In this document: positions 1 to 10,458 of the stretch, piece after piece
Numbering within the stretch: the stretch's first letter is position 1
Layout of the letters: each line of letters starts with the position of its first letter
From: Chloranthus sessilifolius
Lineage: Eukaryota; Streptophyta; Magnoliopsida; Chloranthales; Chloranthaceae
Assembly: GCA_021018995.1 (NCBI GenBank)
Contig: CM037590.1
Span: 80,260,097 to 80,324,096 of the forward strand
Reading direction: 5' to 3'
DNA: 64,000 nt
Program-made: the position numbers and the translations under genes
The notes under the pieces: generated by a model
Database searches by the model: none
What the model was told of the DNA's origin: nothing
The model's input: the letters and a program-made list of their open reading frames with translations, nothing else

Positions 1-243
1 TAAACCTAACTAGAAAGTAAGGCAATGAGAGGGTGCTTAAGTGTCACTAAGCTATACTAAAAACTAAAAGAACAGGAATAAAACTACATCGATAGAAAGG
101 GATAAAGAAGAATGATAATGTGTGTGGTAAAATAAAGATAAAAGATAGAGAAGTAGACAATTAGGAGTAAATCAGTTATGCAACTCAGTGTTAGGCATAA
201 ATCTGTAGCAATCCTTTAGATGGCTACAAGCACATCTACAAGG
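1..243 (-). repeat. Family D LTR fragment, copy of 33001-33241
   Basis: These bases match 33001-33241 with six substitutions and one 2-nt gap by eye. The right-hand copy lies inside a family D LTR in minus orientation, so this is the same LTR interior. The match stops abruptly after position 243, where Athila gag coding sequence begins, so no natural LTR end is present here. The simplest reading is the junction of a tandem duplication whose unit is 244-33241; an alternative is an independent, truncated family D insertion into gag. Confidence 0.85.
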
Positions 244-1501
244 ACTAATTCAAAGTGGATATTCAAAGTGGAGATTGGTCCAGTGTTTCTGCAATGGACT
301 AAGTCAACCAAATAGACATCTGGTAGAGTCAATGAATGGCGGAGGATTCTTGAGCCTCAAGGAAACTGAATCCTATGCTTTCCTAGAAAAGCTAGCTGAG
401 GATTCCCATCATTGGGATTTCACAAAGACTCGGAAATAACCAGTCAAAGCTCGTGATCAGGCCGGAAGTTCAACCAAGAAGGGAGGACTATACGTAGTGA
501 AGGATTCCCCGGATCTTATGTCTAAAATTGATTTTCTCACTCAACAAGTGGAGGAATTGAAATTAAAGAAGAATGTGCATATGATAAATAAACAACCAGA
601 GCCATGTTCAGTCTATGCAAGTTCAATGCATATAGCAGATGGTTGTCCTTCAATGCAGAATTACCATGAAGATACATCTGAACAGCTAAATATTGTGAAT
701 AACTATGGGCGGAATCAAGGAAATATTTTCAATGAGAATAACCCAAATAGTTGGAGAAGCCACCCAAATTTCTCATGGAAATAAGATAATCATAAAATAC
801 AGCCCAGGAAACAGGGGACGAACTTTTATCTCCAATAAAATTTCAACCAAGGACCGCAGCAAAACTACGGTCAAGGGCAATTTCAACAGCAAGGGTTCAA
901 TAATCCAAATCAATTTTAATACAATCAAAATCAGGTTGGGCAGTCATGGCAATTGAACCAGAATTTTTAGTTTGCACAACCAATGGGAGGTTATCAAAAC
1001 CAGCCACAATAAAATTTCGTGCCCATATTTCCACCACCCGGATTTAACAATCCACTGGGAAATACTGCCCAACGTCCTCCTACACAAACTCCTACTAAGG
1101 ACCTGTTGAAACTTATCCATTCTCACACATCCTCAATCTCTAAAATAGAGACCCAAATTGGACAATTGGCAACTTTTCTCTGTGAAAGAGAAAAAAGATC
1201 GTTTCCTAGCCAACCAGTCCCTAACCCAAGGGGTCAGATGGTTGTTGAACAAACACCAACTTCATCACAAGATGATAATCAACAACAAATTCGGGCGATC
1301 ACAACGTTGAGATCTAAAAAGCAAGTCGATAACAAATTAGTGTTGCCAGAGGAGGAGGAAAAGTCTGATGGAGAGAAGATAGTTGAGGAGAAAGAAGAAA
1401 TTGAAGAAAAACTACAAGCAAATGAAACAACAAAAGAAAAGAGTGAACAGAAAAGTTTTATTCCTAAAGCACCGTACCCGCAAAGATTGATGGCACTATG
1501 A
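244..1501 (+). pseudogene. Athila-like gag (degenerate)
   Basis: Gag forms the RNA-packaging particle of the element. The conserved part reads ESYAFLEKLAEDSHHWDF near 360-425, typical of the Athila gag core. A glutamine/asparagine-rich stretch follows (about 800-1000), then a charged region rich in Glu and Lys (1340-1460) ending in a QKSFIPKAPYPQRL motif that marks the gag-protease border in this lineage. Reading frame 2 is kept throughout, but stops occur after HHWDFTKTRK, after SHPNFSWK (784) and repeatedly between 785 and 1018. The N-terminal half is absent because the sequence starts abruptly at 244. No functional product is expected. Confidence 0.8.
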
Positions 1502-2320
1502 AAAAATCACGATGTGGAAGGAATAAATAAGATTTTCAAGCAATTAAAAATTAATATTCCCTTCCTAGATGCCATCCGACAAGTGCCTGCTTATGCAAAA
1601 ATTTTGAAGGAATTGGTCACAATCAAAAGAAAGACAAATATTTCAAAAAAGGCTTTCTTAGCCGAGCAGGTTAGTTCAGTGTTGCAAGCGAAACTCTCAA
1701 TTAAATACAAGGACCCAGGTTGTCCTACAATCTCAATCATCATCGACAATAACCATATTGATCAGGCCCTTCTGGATTTATTAGCAAGTGTCAACTTGTT
1801 GCCTTACTCTGTGTACAAGGAGCTAGAATTGGGAGAGCTTAAGACCACTGCGATGACCCTTCAGTTAGCTGATCGGTCAGTAAAGATCCCTTAAGGAATT
1901 GTGGAAGATGTCCTCATCAAGGTGGATTCTTTTTAATTTCCTATAGATTTTATTGTTTTAGACACTGAACCGGTACCAAATTTGAATAATAGTGTTCCGG
2001 TGATTCTAGGAAGACCATTCCTAGCCACCTCCAATGCGCTAATCAATTGTCGAAGCGGGATCATGAATCTGTCATTCAGAAATATGACAGTAGAACTCAA
2101 CATCTTTAATATTGCCAAGCAACCCATGAAGGATGACGAACATGCACAAACCTGCATAATCAATGAAATCGTAGAAGAAATATTTCATGCATCCGAAATT
2201 GAAGATCCTTTAGCAGCTTGTCTTGCGCATTTTGGAGAAAATTTTGATGTGGATCAACTGATCCAAGAAGTGAATCACATGTTGGACTCCACACCGCTTC
2301 TGGGAGAAGAAAGAAAATAG
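1502..2320 (+). pseudogene. Athila-like aspartic protease region
   Basis: This encodes the retropepsin that would cleave the polyprotein. It continues in the gag frame after one stop at 1499-1501. The flap and active-site area reads ALLDLLASVNLLPYSVYKEL; Athila relatives normally have Gly in DLGAS, so the second Leu here damages the catalytic loop. The second conserved block, VPVILGRPFLATSNALI, is at about 1993-2043. Stops occur at 1892-1894 and 1934-1936. The acidic tail to 2320 (DPLAACLAHFGENFD) is the usual spacer before RT. A frame change occurs between 2320 and 2341. Confidence 0.8.
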
Positions 2321-2770
2321 ATTTTGGAGATCAAATTGAATTGATCAAAGAAAAGCCGAAAGAGGAGGAGAAAGTGTCCTTAGAACTTAAACCTCTTCCG
2401 AAAAATCTTAAGTATGCCTACCTAGGGGAGAATGAAACTCAACTCGTCATAATCTCATCAAAATTGGATGCAAATCAGGAAGACCAACTCATGAATGTGC
2501 TCAAAGATCACAAAAGTGTCATCGGATGGTCGATAAAAGATATCAAAGGCATTAGTCTAACGGTGTGTATGCACCGGATCCATTTGGAAGACAATGCTAA
2601 GCCTTCTAGGGAACCACAGAGGAGACTGAACCCTATAATGCAAGACATGGTCCGAAATGAGATAATAAAAGTTTTAGATGCTGGAATCATATACCCCATC
2701 TCTGACAGTAAATGGGGTTAGCCCCACACAAGTGGTCCCTAAGAAGTCGGGAGTCACAATGGTGAAGAAT
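2321..2770 (+). pseudogene. Athila-like reverse transcriptase, N-terminal part
   Basis: This is the start of RT. LKYAYLGENETQLVIISSKL and the block IHLEDNAKPSREPQRRLNP are typical of Athila just before the palm domain. The open frame 2341-2721 ends early because of a one-base insertion near 2714-2717; the VVPKKSG block follows in another frame. The coding sequence is cut at 2770/2776 by the TAT element and resumes at 26128 without loss of codons, after allowing for the 5-bp target duplication. Confidence 0.85.
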
Positions 2771-2775
2771 GAGGA
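2771..2775. repeat. Target site duplication GAGGA (left copy)
   Basis: This 5-bp direct repeat flanks the TAT element; the partner is 26123-26127. It fixes the element ends at 2776 (TGTG) and 26122 (TACA) and shows insertion into Athila RT. Confidence 0.95.
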
Positions 2776-3500
2776 TGTGCGACCATGGATTCTCTCGAAC
2801 TCGTCGCGGTGATGCACTCATGATGGAATGAAATGTAGAGTCACCACCTAGAGCTTTTAGTGACCCGGGTGACCTTTAAATCAATATTTTGAGCATCGAA
2901 GTGCTAAATATGACTCTAATTTATCGGTCTTTGCCAAAGGCTCTAGGGTAGGGGCTTCGGTTATCCATTGGGAAGGGTCTAGGCACCCGATTAACCCGCA
3001 CATAGTGGTCTCTATCTATGGCCAAAATAAACAAACAAATGGGCGGAGCTTCCCCTTGCGCGAAGGCAATACGGTCCTATCAAGTTTTGAGCGAAACTAA
3101 AATTTCGGCAGCATAACGGCTTGAATCCTTGGATGGAGGAAACACCAAGAAGGTAGAGGAAGAGAGGGGTGAGCCGGAGCTCACGGGCCCTTATTGCACC
3201 ATGGAAGACCTTTGCTTCGGCGTGCTTCCGATGGCTTTATATGGCTTAAACAGTAGGGGAATAGGTTCTAATGCTAGGATTTGATAGATAGGAAGTGTAG
3301 GATGAAGCTAGGGACTAAGCTTGACTAAAAAAGGGGTGATCTAATGGTTGAAATGGGTTGAAAGGGGTGAACTAAGCATGCTGGAATTCTGGTTGAAGAA
3401 TGTAAAATAATATATATGTTTCTCTCACTAGGGCTCTCTCTCTTAAGGTTAACTTTCAACCTTAATTTTTCAACCCTTTGGGAAGAGGGGGGGCCTCTCT

Positions 3501-3510
3501 ATTTATATAG
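3501..3510 (-). promoter_or_regulatory. TATA box of the TAT LTR
   Basis: CTATATAAAT on the minus strand, followed by AGAGAGGCC. The other LTR has CTATAAATAG at 25243-25252 in the same place. It lies about 280 bp downstream (in minus direction) of the palindrome cluster. Confidence 0.7.
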
Positions 3511-3784
3511 AAGAGGTGGGTTAGAGGGTTACTTAAGAGCTAATTGGTTTAGCAATTAGGTAATCCTCCATCTAAGGTTTTCTAGGTTTTTAGGGTCCTA
3601 GGGGTTTAAGGAACCGGTTTCAATGGCAGATGATGGGGTGAGACCATGGGTGACTCAAGGGTTGCATATAAGCTCAAAGGGGGAACAACCAATTTTAAGA
3701 AACCCACCTCAACCAAGGTGATGGTCAAAAGGTCAAACCAGATGGAGGAAATTCGAGCATTTGATGATGGTTACTGTAGCTAAG

Positions 3785-4012
3785 CTGGGCGTATATATTA
3801 CATACGCCCAGTTTATGTACAGTGATTTTCATGAAATCCAGAGGAGATCTGAGAAGATGGGTGTCCGTGGTGGGCCCTACCTATGCTGCGTGTATGCATT
3901 ATATATGCCCAGTCAAATTTGGCTCAAAAATGCCAGGCATATATAATATATATGCCTAACCAAAATGGGCCAAATTTGCTGGGCGTATCTAATGCATACG
4001 CCTGAGCAAAAG
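3785..4012. repeat. Palindrome cluster in TAT LTR, four copies
   Basis: Four copies lie at about 3785-3810, 3886-3912, 3932-3958 and 3979-4005. The consensus across the element is two 10-bp arms, GGCGTATATA and TATATACGCC, around a central A, usually preceded by CTG and followed by TGGC or TGACC. Here the copies are partly decayed, mostly by C-to-T or G-to-A changes at the CpG of the arms. The same cluster recurs at 25528-25752. Confidence 0.9.
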
Positions 4013-4388
4013 TTATGATTTTATGTGAAACTTCAATCGGTCATAACTTTCGAACCATAACTCTAAATTTGGTGATCTTTGGCTTGCTGGAAAGCTGGAG
4101 AAGTCTTCCTTCCAACGGTATGGGGCTCCTCCTTAGCAATGGTCTGTGTAAAATGTTTTATCTCTCCTCCCATCAATTGCTCAGAAGGGTTTAAGTTGAG
4201 TCTGGGAAGGGATCCTAGGGTTTAGGGGTGATCTCTAAGGGTTAGAGGAATGGTTCTAATGGGTTCAGGGTGATTCCTAAAGGTCTGGGTTGGTTCCTAA
4301 GGGTTCAAGGGTGCCATTGGAAGCGCAGGGGTATATCTCTCTCGGAGTACAGACTGATCGGGCCTTGGGCCAAATTTGGGTGTCTACA

Positions 4389-4403
4389 GATGCCCCTCTT
4401 TGG
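4389..4403 (-). other. Polypurine tract of the TAT element
   Basis: On the minus strand this reads CCAAAGAGGGGCATC directly before the 3' LTR start TGTAGACACC. This is the expected primer site for plus-strand synthesis and confirms that the element runs on the minus strand. Confidence 0.85.
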
Positions 4404-6413
4404 TATTCGATCACTAATGATCGGATGCCAAAGACAAGAGACATCCGAAGAGGTCCAAGGCACGTTTGATGGGCCCACCTGGTTCGATCCATGGTGATGG
4501 TGAGTGTACGTAAGCCCTCTCATTTCAGGATATCGTCCGTACCTCAAAGCTAACAGTCCCCAAGCGCATTGCGACATTATTGGGCATAACTGCGATGATC
4601 ACAAAAAGTGTAAGTCTACTAGCCGGGATATCGTCCACTTCCTGAGGGAAATTATAGATTTGTGATGTTGAGTATTAATCTGAACCAGACAGCTCTATGA
4701 AACGGGGTGATCGATCTATGCTTCGGAATCGACGCGAGGTACACAAGGCGAAGGCCTAAACAATGTGTCCAATCCTATGGGGTATTGATAGCTCCATTGG
4801 ATCAGCTGCGGGTGCCCTTACCTAGGTAAGGCTTGGAGTTTTTGGGTGAACCCATCAACCTCGAGGTTGCTTTAGCATGATTTACCTGAGTGGAGCGAAT
4901 ATTGATGTCACAACACTTCTTCGAAATGCATGCCCATTTTCAGAGTAAATTTTTGTGTGTTTTTTTTTTTGAATTTTCTTTTGTTTCGAGGCCTCTAAGC
5001 AAAGCTCAAGGACCTCTGGCAATTTTATTCTTACACAACTCTTTAAGTGGATCAAATGCCAGTTGATACGCTTTAAGAGTGCGTGCACTCTGTTGGGGAT
5101 GGGTGCACCTTGGGGATGTGCCCGTTCCGGTGGCGAGGTGCTCCTGATTCACATGAACCGGAGTGCCTTAACTCGAGATAAAGCTAAAAAAGATTAGGCT
5201 AGGACCAAACATCCATCGAAAGAGATGGTCAATTCTAGCCTCCGTCCCTAATGAAATCACATCTTACTAACTATGCACAGACAGACACCCATCAGGGGCG
5301 ATAAGCAGCAAATAGGCGCGAACGGAAGCCTCGACCCTAAGGTACAATTTACGAGGACAAATGACCATCCTGCGGATACCCAGACACAAGTGCGTACATT
5401 CAACAGGGACATCGTGCCTATACAGGTTTTAAGCCTGTGTAAAAGGAAATAAAAGGGAATGAGCCCTTTGGTCTGTATGTTTGCACATAGTTTGGTTGGT
5501 TGTAATTTCATTTTTGACGGGTCAGTTTCAACTGACAATAGACTTTTCAAATGGTCTGAAGTCAGGTGCACTTTTGGTCAACACAGATCCGAAGGTGGAT
5601 GAACAGAGCCAAAGCTTCGAAGGTGGGGTCAACCTACTCAGGATTTTAACTACATAATAAAAGGTTGTTATTCCGAACCTTCTCCTTCTTTTTCTTTTTC
5701 TTTTTCTCTTTTTTTCTTTTTCTTTTTCTCTTTTGCACATGTCAGCTCGAGACTTTGAGCATGCTCAAACCATTTTTATTTTTGCATGTATCCTTAGGCA
5801 GACCAACTTGCCATGTTGATACACCTCAAGGACTTGCGCATTTCGGTGATAGGTCCTTGGTGTGCCTGTCGGGTCAGGTCCTGACTCCTGGGGATGCGTG
5901 GTCTTGGTCCTTAAACAAATTAGACCCAGCTATCTTGTTTAGGAAAGTAGGTTTAGGAGCGGACCGGGGGTAAACATGGCCAGTATTTCGCCTGCTGGAT
6001 CAGGCATGAGGTGTCCCTGTGTAAATCAGGGTTTGAGAATTTTCGGGTGAACCCGATCATTCTGAATTAAATTAACATGGCTCTCGAAATGGGGCCAACA
6101 GGCGTTGCGACGCTCTTTTGAGAACTAGTGTTGTGTTTCAGGATTTTTCCTTTTTTCTCTCTTTTGTTATTTTATGTGAATCTCTTCTCTCTTTTTTTTT
6201 ATGATTTTATGATTTTATGGAAGCACTCGACGGGCGCTAATAGATCTAGATCTGTTTACTGTAGCACGGTCCCTTAGGGCCAATCGAAGGGAGCTCGAGG
6301 GGCCATTTGGGGATACATGCACCATCGCATGGTGATACGTGGGCTTCTAAGAGGGACTGGGCCTTAATCTAGAGCATACAGAGGGCCTGTCGGGCCATTA
6401 AAGCTAAAAATTG
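4404..6413. other. Non-coding region between TAT 3' LTR and first accessory gene
   Basis: I see no supported gene here. The stretch holds a run of T around 4955-4975, a strong CTTTTT-type pyrimidine tract at 5680-5735, and two copies of a GGATATCGTCC block near 4529 and 4626. It may include the 3' tail of an antisense transcript or the upstream region of the accessory gene. Confidence 0.6.
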
Positions 6414-6540
6414 GCTGGGCGTATATAATATATACGCCTGGTAAATCTTCAGCAAAAATGGCTGGGCGTATATAGTATATATGCTAGCCAAATCTGCGAA
6501 AAAAATGGCCGAGCGTATATATTATATACGCCTGACCAAA
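6414..6540 (+). promoter_or_regulatory. Palindrome cluster upstream of accessory gene 1, three copies
   Basis: Copies lie at about 6416-6441, 6461-6489 and 6508-6537, with a period of 46-47 bp. The first is a perfect match of the two arms GGCGTATATA and TATATACGCC around A. Each copy is followed by AAA-rich spacer (AAATCTTCAGCAAAAATGGC). The cluster sits about 0.9 kb before the predicted start of the PMD gene. I infer a promoter or protein-binding array; no clear TATA box follows. Confidence 0.8.
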
Positions 6541-6786
6541 ATCTGGCAGTTTTAAAACTGCCCGAGCTCGAGCACAAAAGGGGCCCTCTCTTTCAAATTC
6601 TAACTTCTTCCCTCCTCCCTTCTCGAGTTCGGGACAGCCCCCTAGGGTTTTTGCATTTGATATTGCTGGAGTTCTATCACCGGGAGTCGTGTGTGCGGAC
6701 AAAAAAATGTTCATTCTTTACTGATTTTTGGATCTATTTCTTCTCCCATTGAAGGTAATCATCAACCCCTCTTTCATCTTTCTTTT

Positions 6787-7380
6787 GAATTTTGATAATA
6801 TTTTTTTTTGAAATGCTTGATATTCTTCCTTTTTGTGATGACAAATTAATGCATTTTTTTTCAAGTATATGTGATTCCTTATGCCCATGCTCCTCTCTTT
6901 TTTTTTTTTTTCATCATCATCATTTTTCTCCCTTTTTTTTTATTATTATACCATCATTCATCATTCATCATATTATTACTATTTTTTTTTTATTACTATA
7001 TCATCATCGTTCATCATTCATCATCATTTTTGTTCTTATTTGTTTGTTGTTTTTTTTTTTTTTTTTTGATGGATTAGTGCATTTTTTTCTTCTCTTTTTT
7101 TTTTGCATTTTTTATTATTTTTCTCTCTTTTTTTTTTGTTTGAAATGCTTGATGTTCTTCCTATTTGTGGTGAAAGATTAATGCCCCCCCTCCCTTCTTT
7201 TATTTTTTTTAGTATATTGATTCCTTAGGCCTATGCTCCTTTTTTTTTCATTCATTTTCATCACTATTCATCATCATTCTTTTTTTTTTTTTTCATTCAT
7301 TTTTTTTTTGATGGATTAGTGCATTTTTTCTCTTTTTCATTTTTGTTATTTTTCTCTTTTTCCTTTCTTCTTTTCTTTTA
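6787..7380 (+). other. T-rich leader upstream of accessory gene 1
   Basis: Long T runs are mixed with CATCATCAT blocks, and two related units share TGAAATGCTTGAT plus CTTCCT (6810 and 7141). Reading frames here translate into Phe/His/Ser-rich low-complexity protein and are not genes. The tract ends in TTTTCAG before the ATG at 7419, so it may be an intron or leader of the accessory gene. Confidence 0.6.
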
Positions 7381-7418
7381 GTAGCCCTTTCTTATACCAA
7401 TGTGTTCCATATTTTCAG

Positions 7419-9751
7419 ATGTCTGGCGACGAAGGGCAGGATCCACAGGAGGGGCCAGAGATGGCCTATGGTCCTCATGGGGAGCAGTTTATCATTTCAT
7501 AGCACTCCTCTCAACCCTGGTATGAAATGCAAGGTGAAGCCGCCCGCATTGGCCTTCTCCATTGTCAGTACACCCACATCTCCAACTTTGGGATCGCTGG
7601 CTAGGTAAATAGATGAGCCCTTTTTTCTTTTCCTTTGATGCTTTTATCATACCATTTTACTCCTATTTGACAGATCCCTTTTGTTTGCAGCCTCTACCAC
7701 ACATCATGTTTCGGGGTGGCTGGTTCGATCTCCAGCGCCTTGTACTCTATCTTCCCCCAGTGGTGAAGGACCTGCTTGCTCAAGCCGGTTTTGGGGATTT
7801 TATTTCCTGCCCCGCTGTGAGGGCCGACACGGCCTATCTGAAGGCTTTGATAGAGCGCTTTCGCCCTGAGACCATGACGTTTCATATGGCCATGGCTGAG
7901 ATGACCCTTACACCCACGGAATGGTCCATGATTACTGGGGTTCGCATTAAAAGGGTGCCAGTGACACCTACCCACACGCCTGATAGGGAGGAGGTGACTC
8001 GGCTGATAGGGGCCTACCCAACCTCTGGGAACGTTCGTGGTTCCGAAGTCAAGTTATCTTGGCTGGCTGATTTGTTCGAGCCTCATGAGTTAGTGGATCT
8101 AGCCCAGCCCGATGGGTCATTTATCTTGAGCCCGAGCGTGCGCAGATGCTAGCCCGTATTTCTTTGCTGTTTCTTTTGGGCAAGACTCTTCTTTCAAATA
8201 CCAGCGGAGGGCAGGTCTCATTGTCCCTTCTCAGCCTTATGGTGAACTGGGACACTATGCATATGTTTGATTGGGGCGGTACTAGTTACGCGGTGCTCAT
8301 GTCTAGCCTGGTGCGAGCCGTACGTAGGGAGTCCAGCTCCGTTGTGGGCTTTTGGCCTGCACTTGAGGTATTTTATCCTTTGGTCTTAGTTTGTCTGACT
8401 TTTCCTTTTTTGGGGCATATCTGTTTTTATCTGCTTGCTTTCTCAGGTTTAGGGGTATCTGCATTTCCAACCTGGTCGCCCTCTGCTTCTCTCCGAAGTT
8501 CCTACGTTCCCCCTTATGAGCAATTGGCACACAAACCGCCGTCGGGACGTAGGCATGAAGCACCTGGAGTTAGGGCTGCGCTCTCAGTTTGATCTGTTGA
8601 TCCCTGAGCAGGTATAACAATTTCTCTCTTTGAAAATTTGATAGCTCTTTTGTGCTGTGGGTTATGACCAAATGTATATATCCCTCCTTTTTTTTCGTTT
8701 CTGAGCAGGTCATCCTTAACCCCTACGTCGGATCTCCCTTCTAGAACCTGGCTGCAGTGGGCCCTTCTCGCATTTTGTTAGATCGACGCATCATTTTCTT
8801 CTATGGGTCCTGGGCTAGGGCCTATTACCTAGGGGAGAGGGTGGTTCATCAGTATTGTCCTCTTTTCGCTGTGCCCCAAGCTCCTTCAGCTGATGTATTG
8901 GCTCCTGAAGGTTCTACCGAAGTGCTTACCACTCGCTTTCTCCATCACGAGGTCCCCATTGATGACCTTCTCTTTCCTGGGGGATATCAGATGTGGTATG
9001 AGTCTCTACCCTATCATTCTCTGCTGCCCCGATTCGTGCCCGGTGCCAACTTTTTGGCATTTGGTGGTCCGCGGTCTCAGGTAATGTTCTTTCCTCTTTC
9101 TATTTAGCAGCCTTCCATATGATTACCTTGATTGCCCAGCTATTTGAAAAAAAATTGTTTCTCTCTGTAGTTTGGACAGGGTGACGATTTAGATGAGGGG
9201 GTTGAGGCAGCTGCACCTGATGAGGCTACCGGTGCTAGACCTTCTGACCATTCCGGTGCTAGTACTTCCGGCAGTTCTCCAGCTAAGGTCCAGGGGACTT
9301 TTAAGAGCTTGGACGATGCCTTTCTGTCGCGTATGTGTGCCGATGTGGCTGAGAAGGTACGCATATCTGCTGAAGCTATTCGATCCCACCCCCTGAGCTG
9401 ATCCCTGGGGTAATCTCTCCCTTGTTACATTGCTCTTCTGTTTTCTTGGATCATGCTGATGACCTGTGTGACTGATACCTCTCTCTTTTTCTTTTTTTTT
9501 TTGCTGTGCAGAATTATGAGTCGACCGTGAACCAAGTCGAATACTACTGCAACATTGTCGGGCTTAGGGAAGTTGAGGTGGTGAGTGAATACTGACCACA
9601 CCTAATCATTTTCTTATTTACTTTTTGCTTGTTTTCCTACCTAACGGCTTCTGGTGTGCTCATGCAGCATGCTCGTGAAAAGGAGTCACGCTCTCTGCTC
9701 GGCCGCATCTCTCAGGCGTGGACTCGGGTGGGGGAGACCCGTACTTTTTAG
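7419..9751 (+). pseudogene. Accessory gene 1: plant mobile domain (PMD) protein, seven exons
   Basis: The protein belongs to the plant mobile domain family (aminotransferase-like PMD, as in MAIN/MAIL1). Predicted exons are 7419-7604, 7691-8367, 8447-8611, 8709-9080, 9171-9356, 9512-9580 and 9668-9751; all introns have GT..AG ends. Visible PMD blocks are MTFHMAEM-like (FHMAMAEMTLTPTEWSMITG) in exon 2, LSWLADLFE, and ISLLFLLGKTLL. The tail encodes SRSLLGRISQAWTRVGETRTF before TAG. It lies antisense to gag-pol, after integrase, as known for TAT extra ORFs. Damage: stop in exon 1 (after GEQFIIS), a stop at the end of exon 1, a frameshift near 8115-8130, a Trp-to-stop at the exon 3 start, and a stop near 8742. 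PMD assignment is firm; the exon borders are predictions. Confidence 0.8.
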
Positions 9752-10204
9752 AGCGCGACCCGTCGCCGGAAGGAATCAAAGGGGGCTGCCCAGGACTAGT
9801 TTATTTTCTAAAAATTTGAAAGAGTGAAACAATTTAGACTTTGATTTATTGGGGGATATGTAATAATTTTTCTAAGCAATAATTTTTTGGATGGTTTTAT
9901 GATTTTCATGGTTTATATGAATGCTTCATTTGGTTATCTCTCTGCTTTCATAGTTTCCTTTTCGTTGGCATGAAGTGGGCCAGAGCCCCTCCAATGATGG
10001 GGTTGAGTCCGCATGTCATTCTCCGCATATGACCCATGAATACCGCGTCATCCGAGGGTTTCCCATGGGTGTGTGAGCGTGCCCACCTATGGGCTGCCCC
10101 GAGATAAAAAAGTAGGCTAAGGGAAATCCGTTCCTCCCTTGGGGAAGTAAAAGAGAATGAACTAATGTGAGCGTGCCCGCTTGGCAAAATATCCGACATG
10201 TTGC
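9752..10204. other. Spacer between the two accessory genes
   Basis: This is AT-rich sequence after the stop of accessory gene 1 (likely 3' UTR: TAATAATTTTT, AATAATTTTTTG near 9861-9890) followed by sequence leading into the next palindrome pair. I see no gene. Confidence 0.6.
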
Positions 10205-10278
10205 CTTGGCGTATATAATATATACGCCTGGCAAAATATTTAAAATTTTGCCTTGGCGTATATATTATATACGCCTCA
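10205..10278 (+). promoter_or_regulatory. Palindrome pair upstream of accessory gene 2
   Basis: Two copies, at about 10207-10231 and 10253-10277, both keep full arms GGCGTATATA and TATATACGCC (central A in the first, T in the second), 46 bp apart. A TATA-like TTTATAACCC follows at 10301-10310, and the predicted start codon is at 10459. The spacing suggests a promoter with upstream binding sites. Confidence 0.8.
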
Positions 10279-10458
10279 TATAACTGGGCTCGATGGGTTC
10301 TTTATAACCCGAACCTGGCCCTCTTTGCTCCCCTTTTCATCCGGGCTTGGCCTTTTTGCCCCCTTTTTTTCTTTTTTTCTTTTCTCTCTCCTCTTTTCTT
10401 CGAGCGGGTCCGTCGCCCTACATTGATTGATCTTCATAAAGACCAACTTTGTATGTCC

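Larger units (their letters stand above)
2776..4388 (-). repeat. 3' LTR of the TAT element
   Basis: This is a 1613-bp LTR that starts TGTAGACACC and ends GGTCGCACA on the minus strand. It matches 24519-26122. On the minus strand it holds a palindrome cluster (3785-4012) and then a TATA box CTATATAAAT at 3501-3510. A polypurine tract adjoins its outer edge at 4389. Confidence 0.95.

Noticed and set aside
1-243. 5' LTR of the Athila element
   Set aside because: Sequence matches family D, not the Athila 3' LTR at 30917-32793.
3761-3946. Short ORF over the palindromes (and the counterpart at 25394-25633)
   Set aside because: Inside LTRs; created by the palindromic repeats (ITYAQF, YALYMPS), no coding signal.
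6792-7181. Overlapping Phe/His/Ser-rich ORFs
   Set aside because: Translation of a T-rich, CATCAT microsatellite-like tract; no domain, and several frames are open at once.
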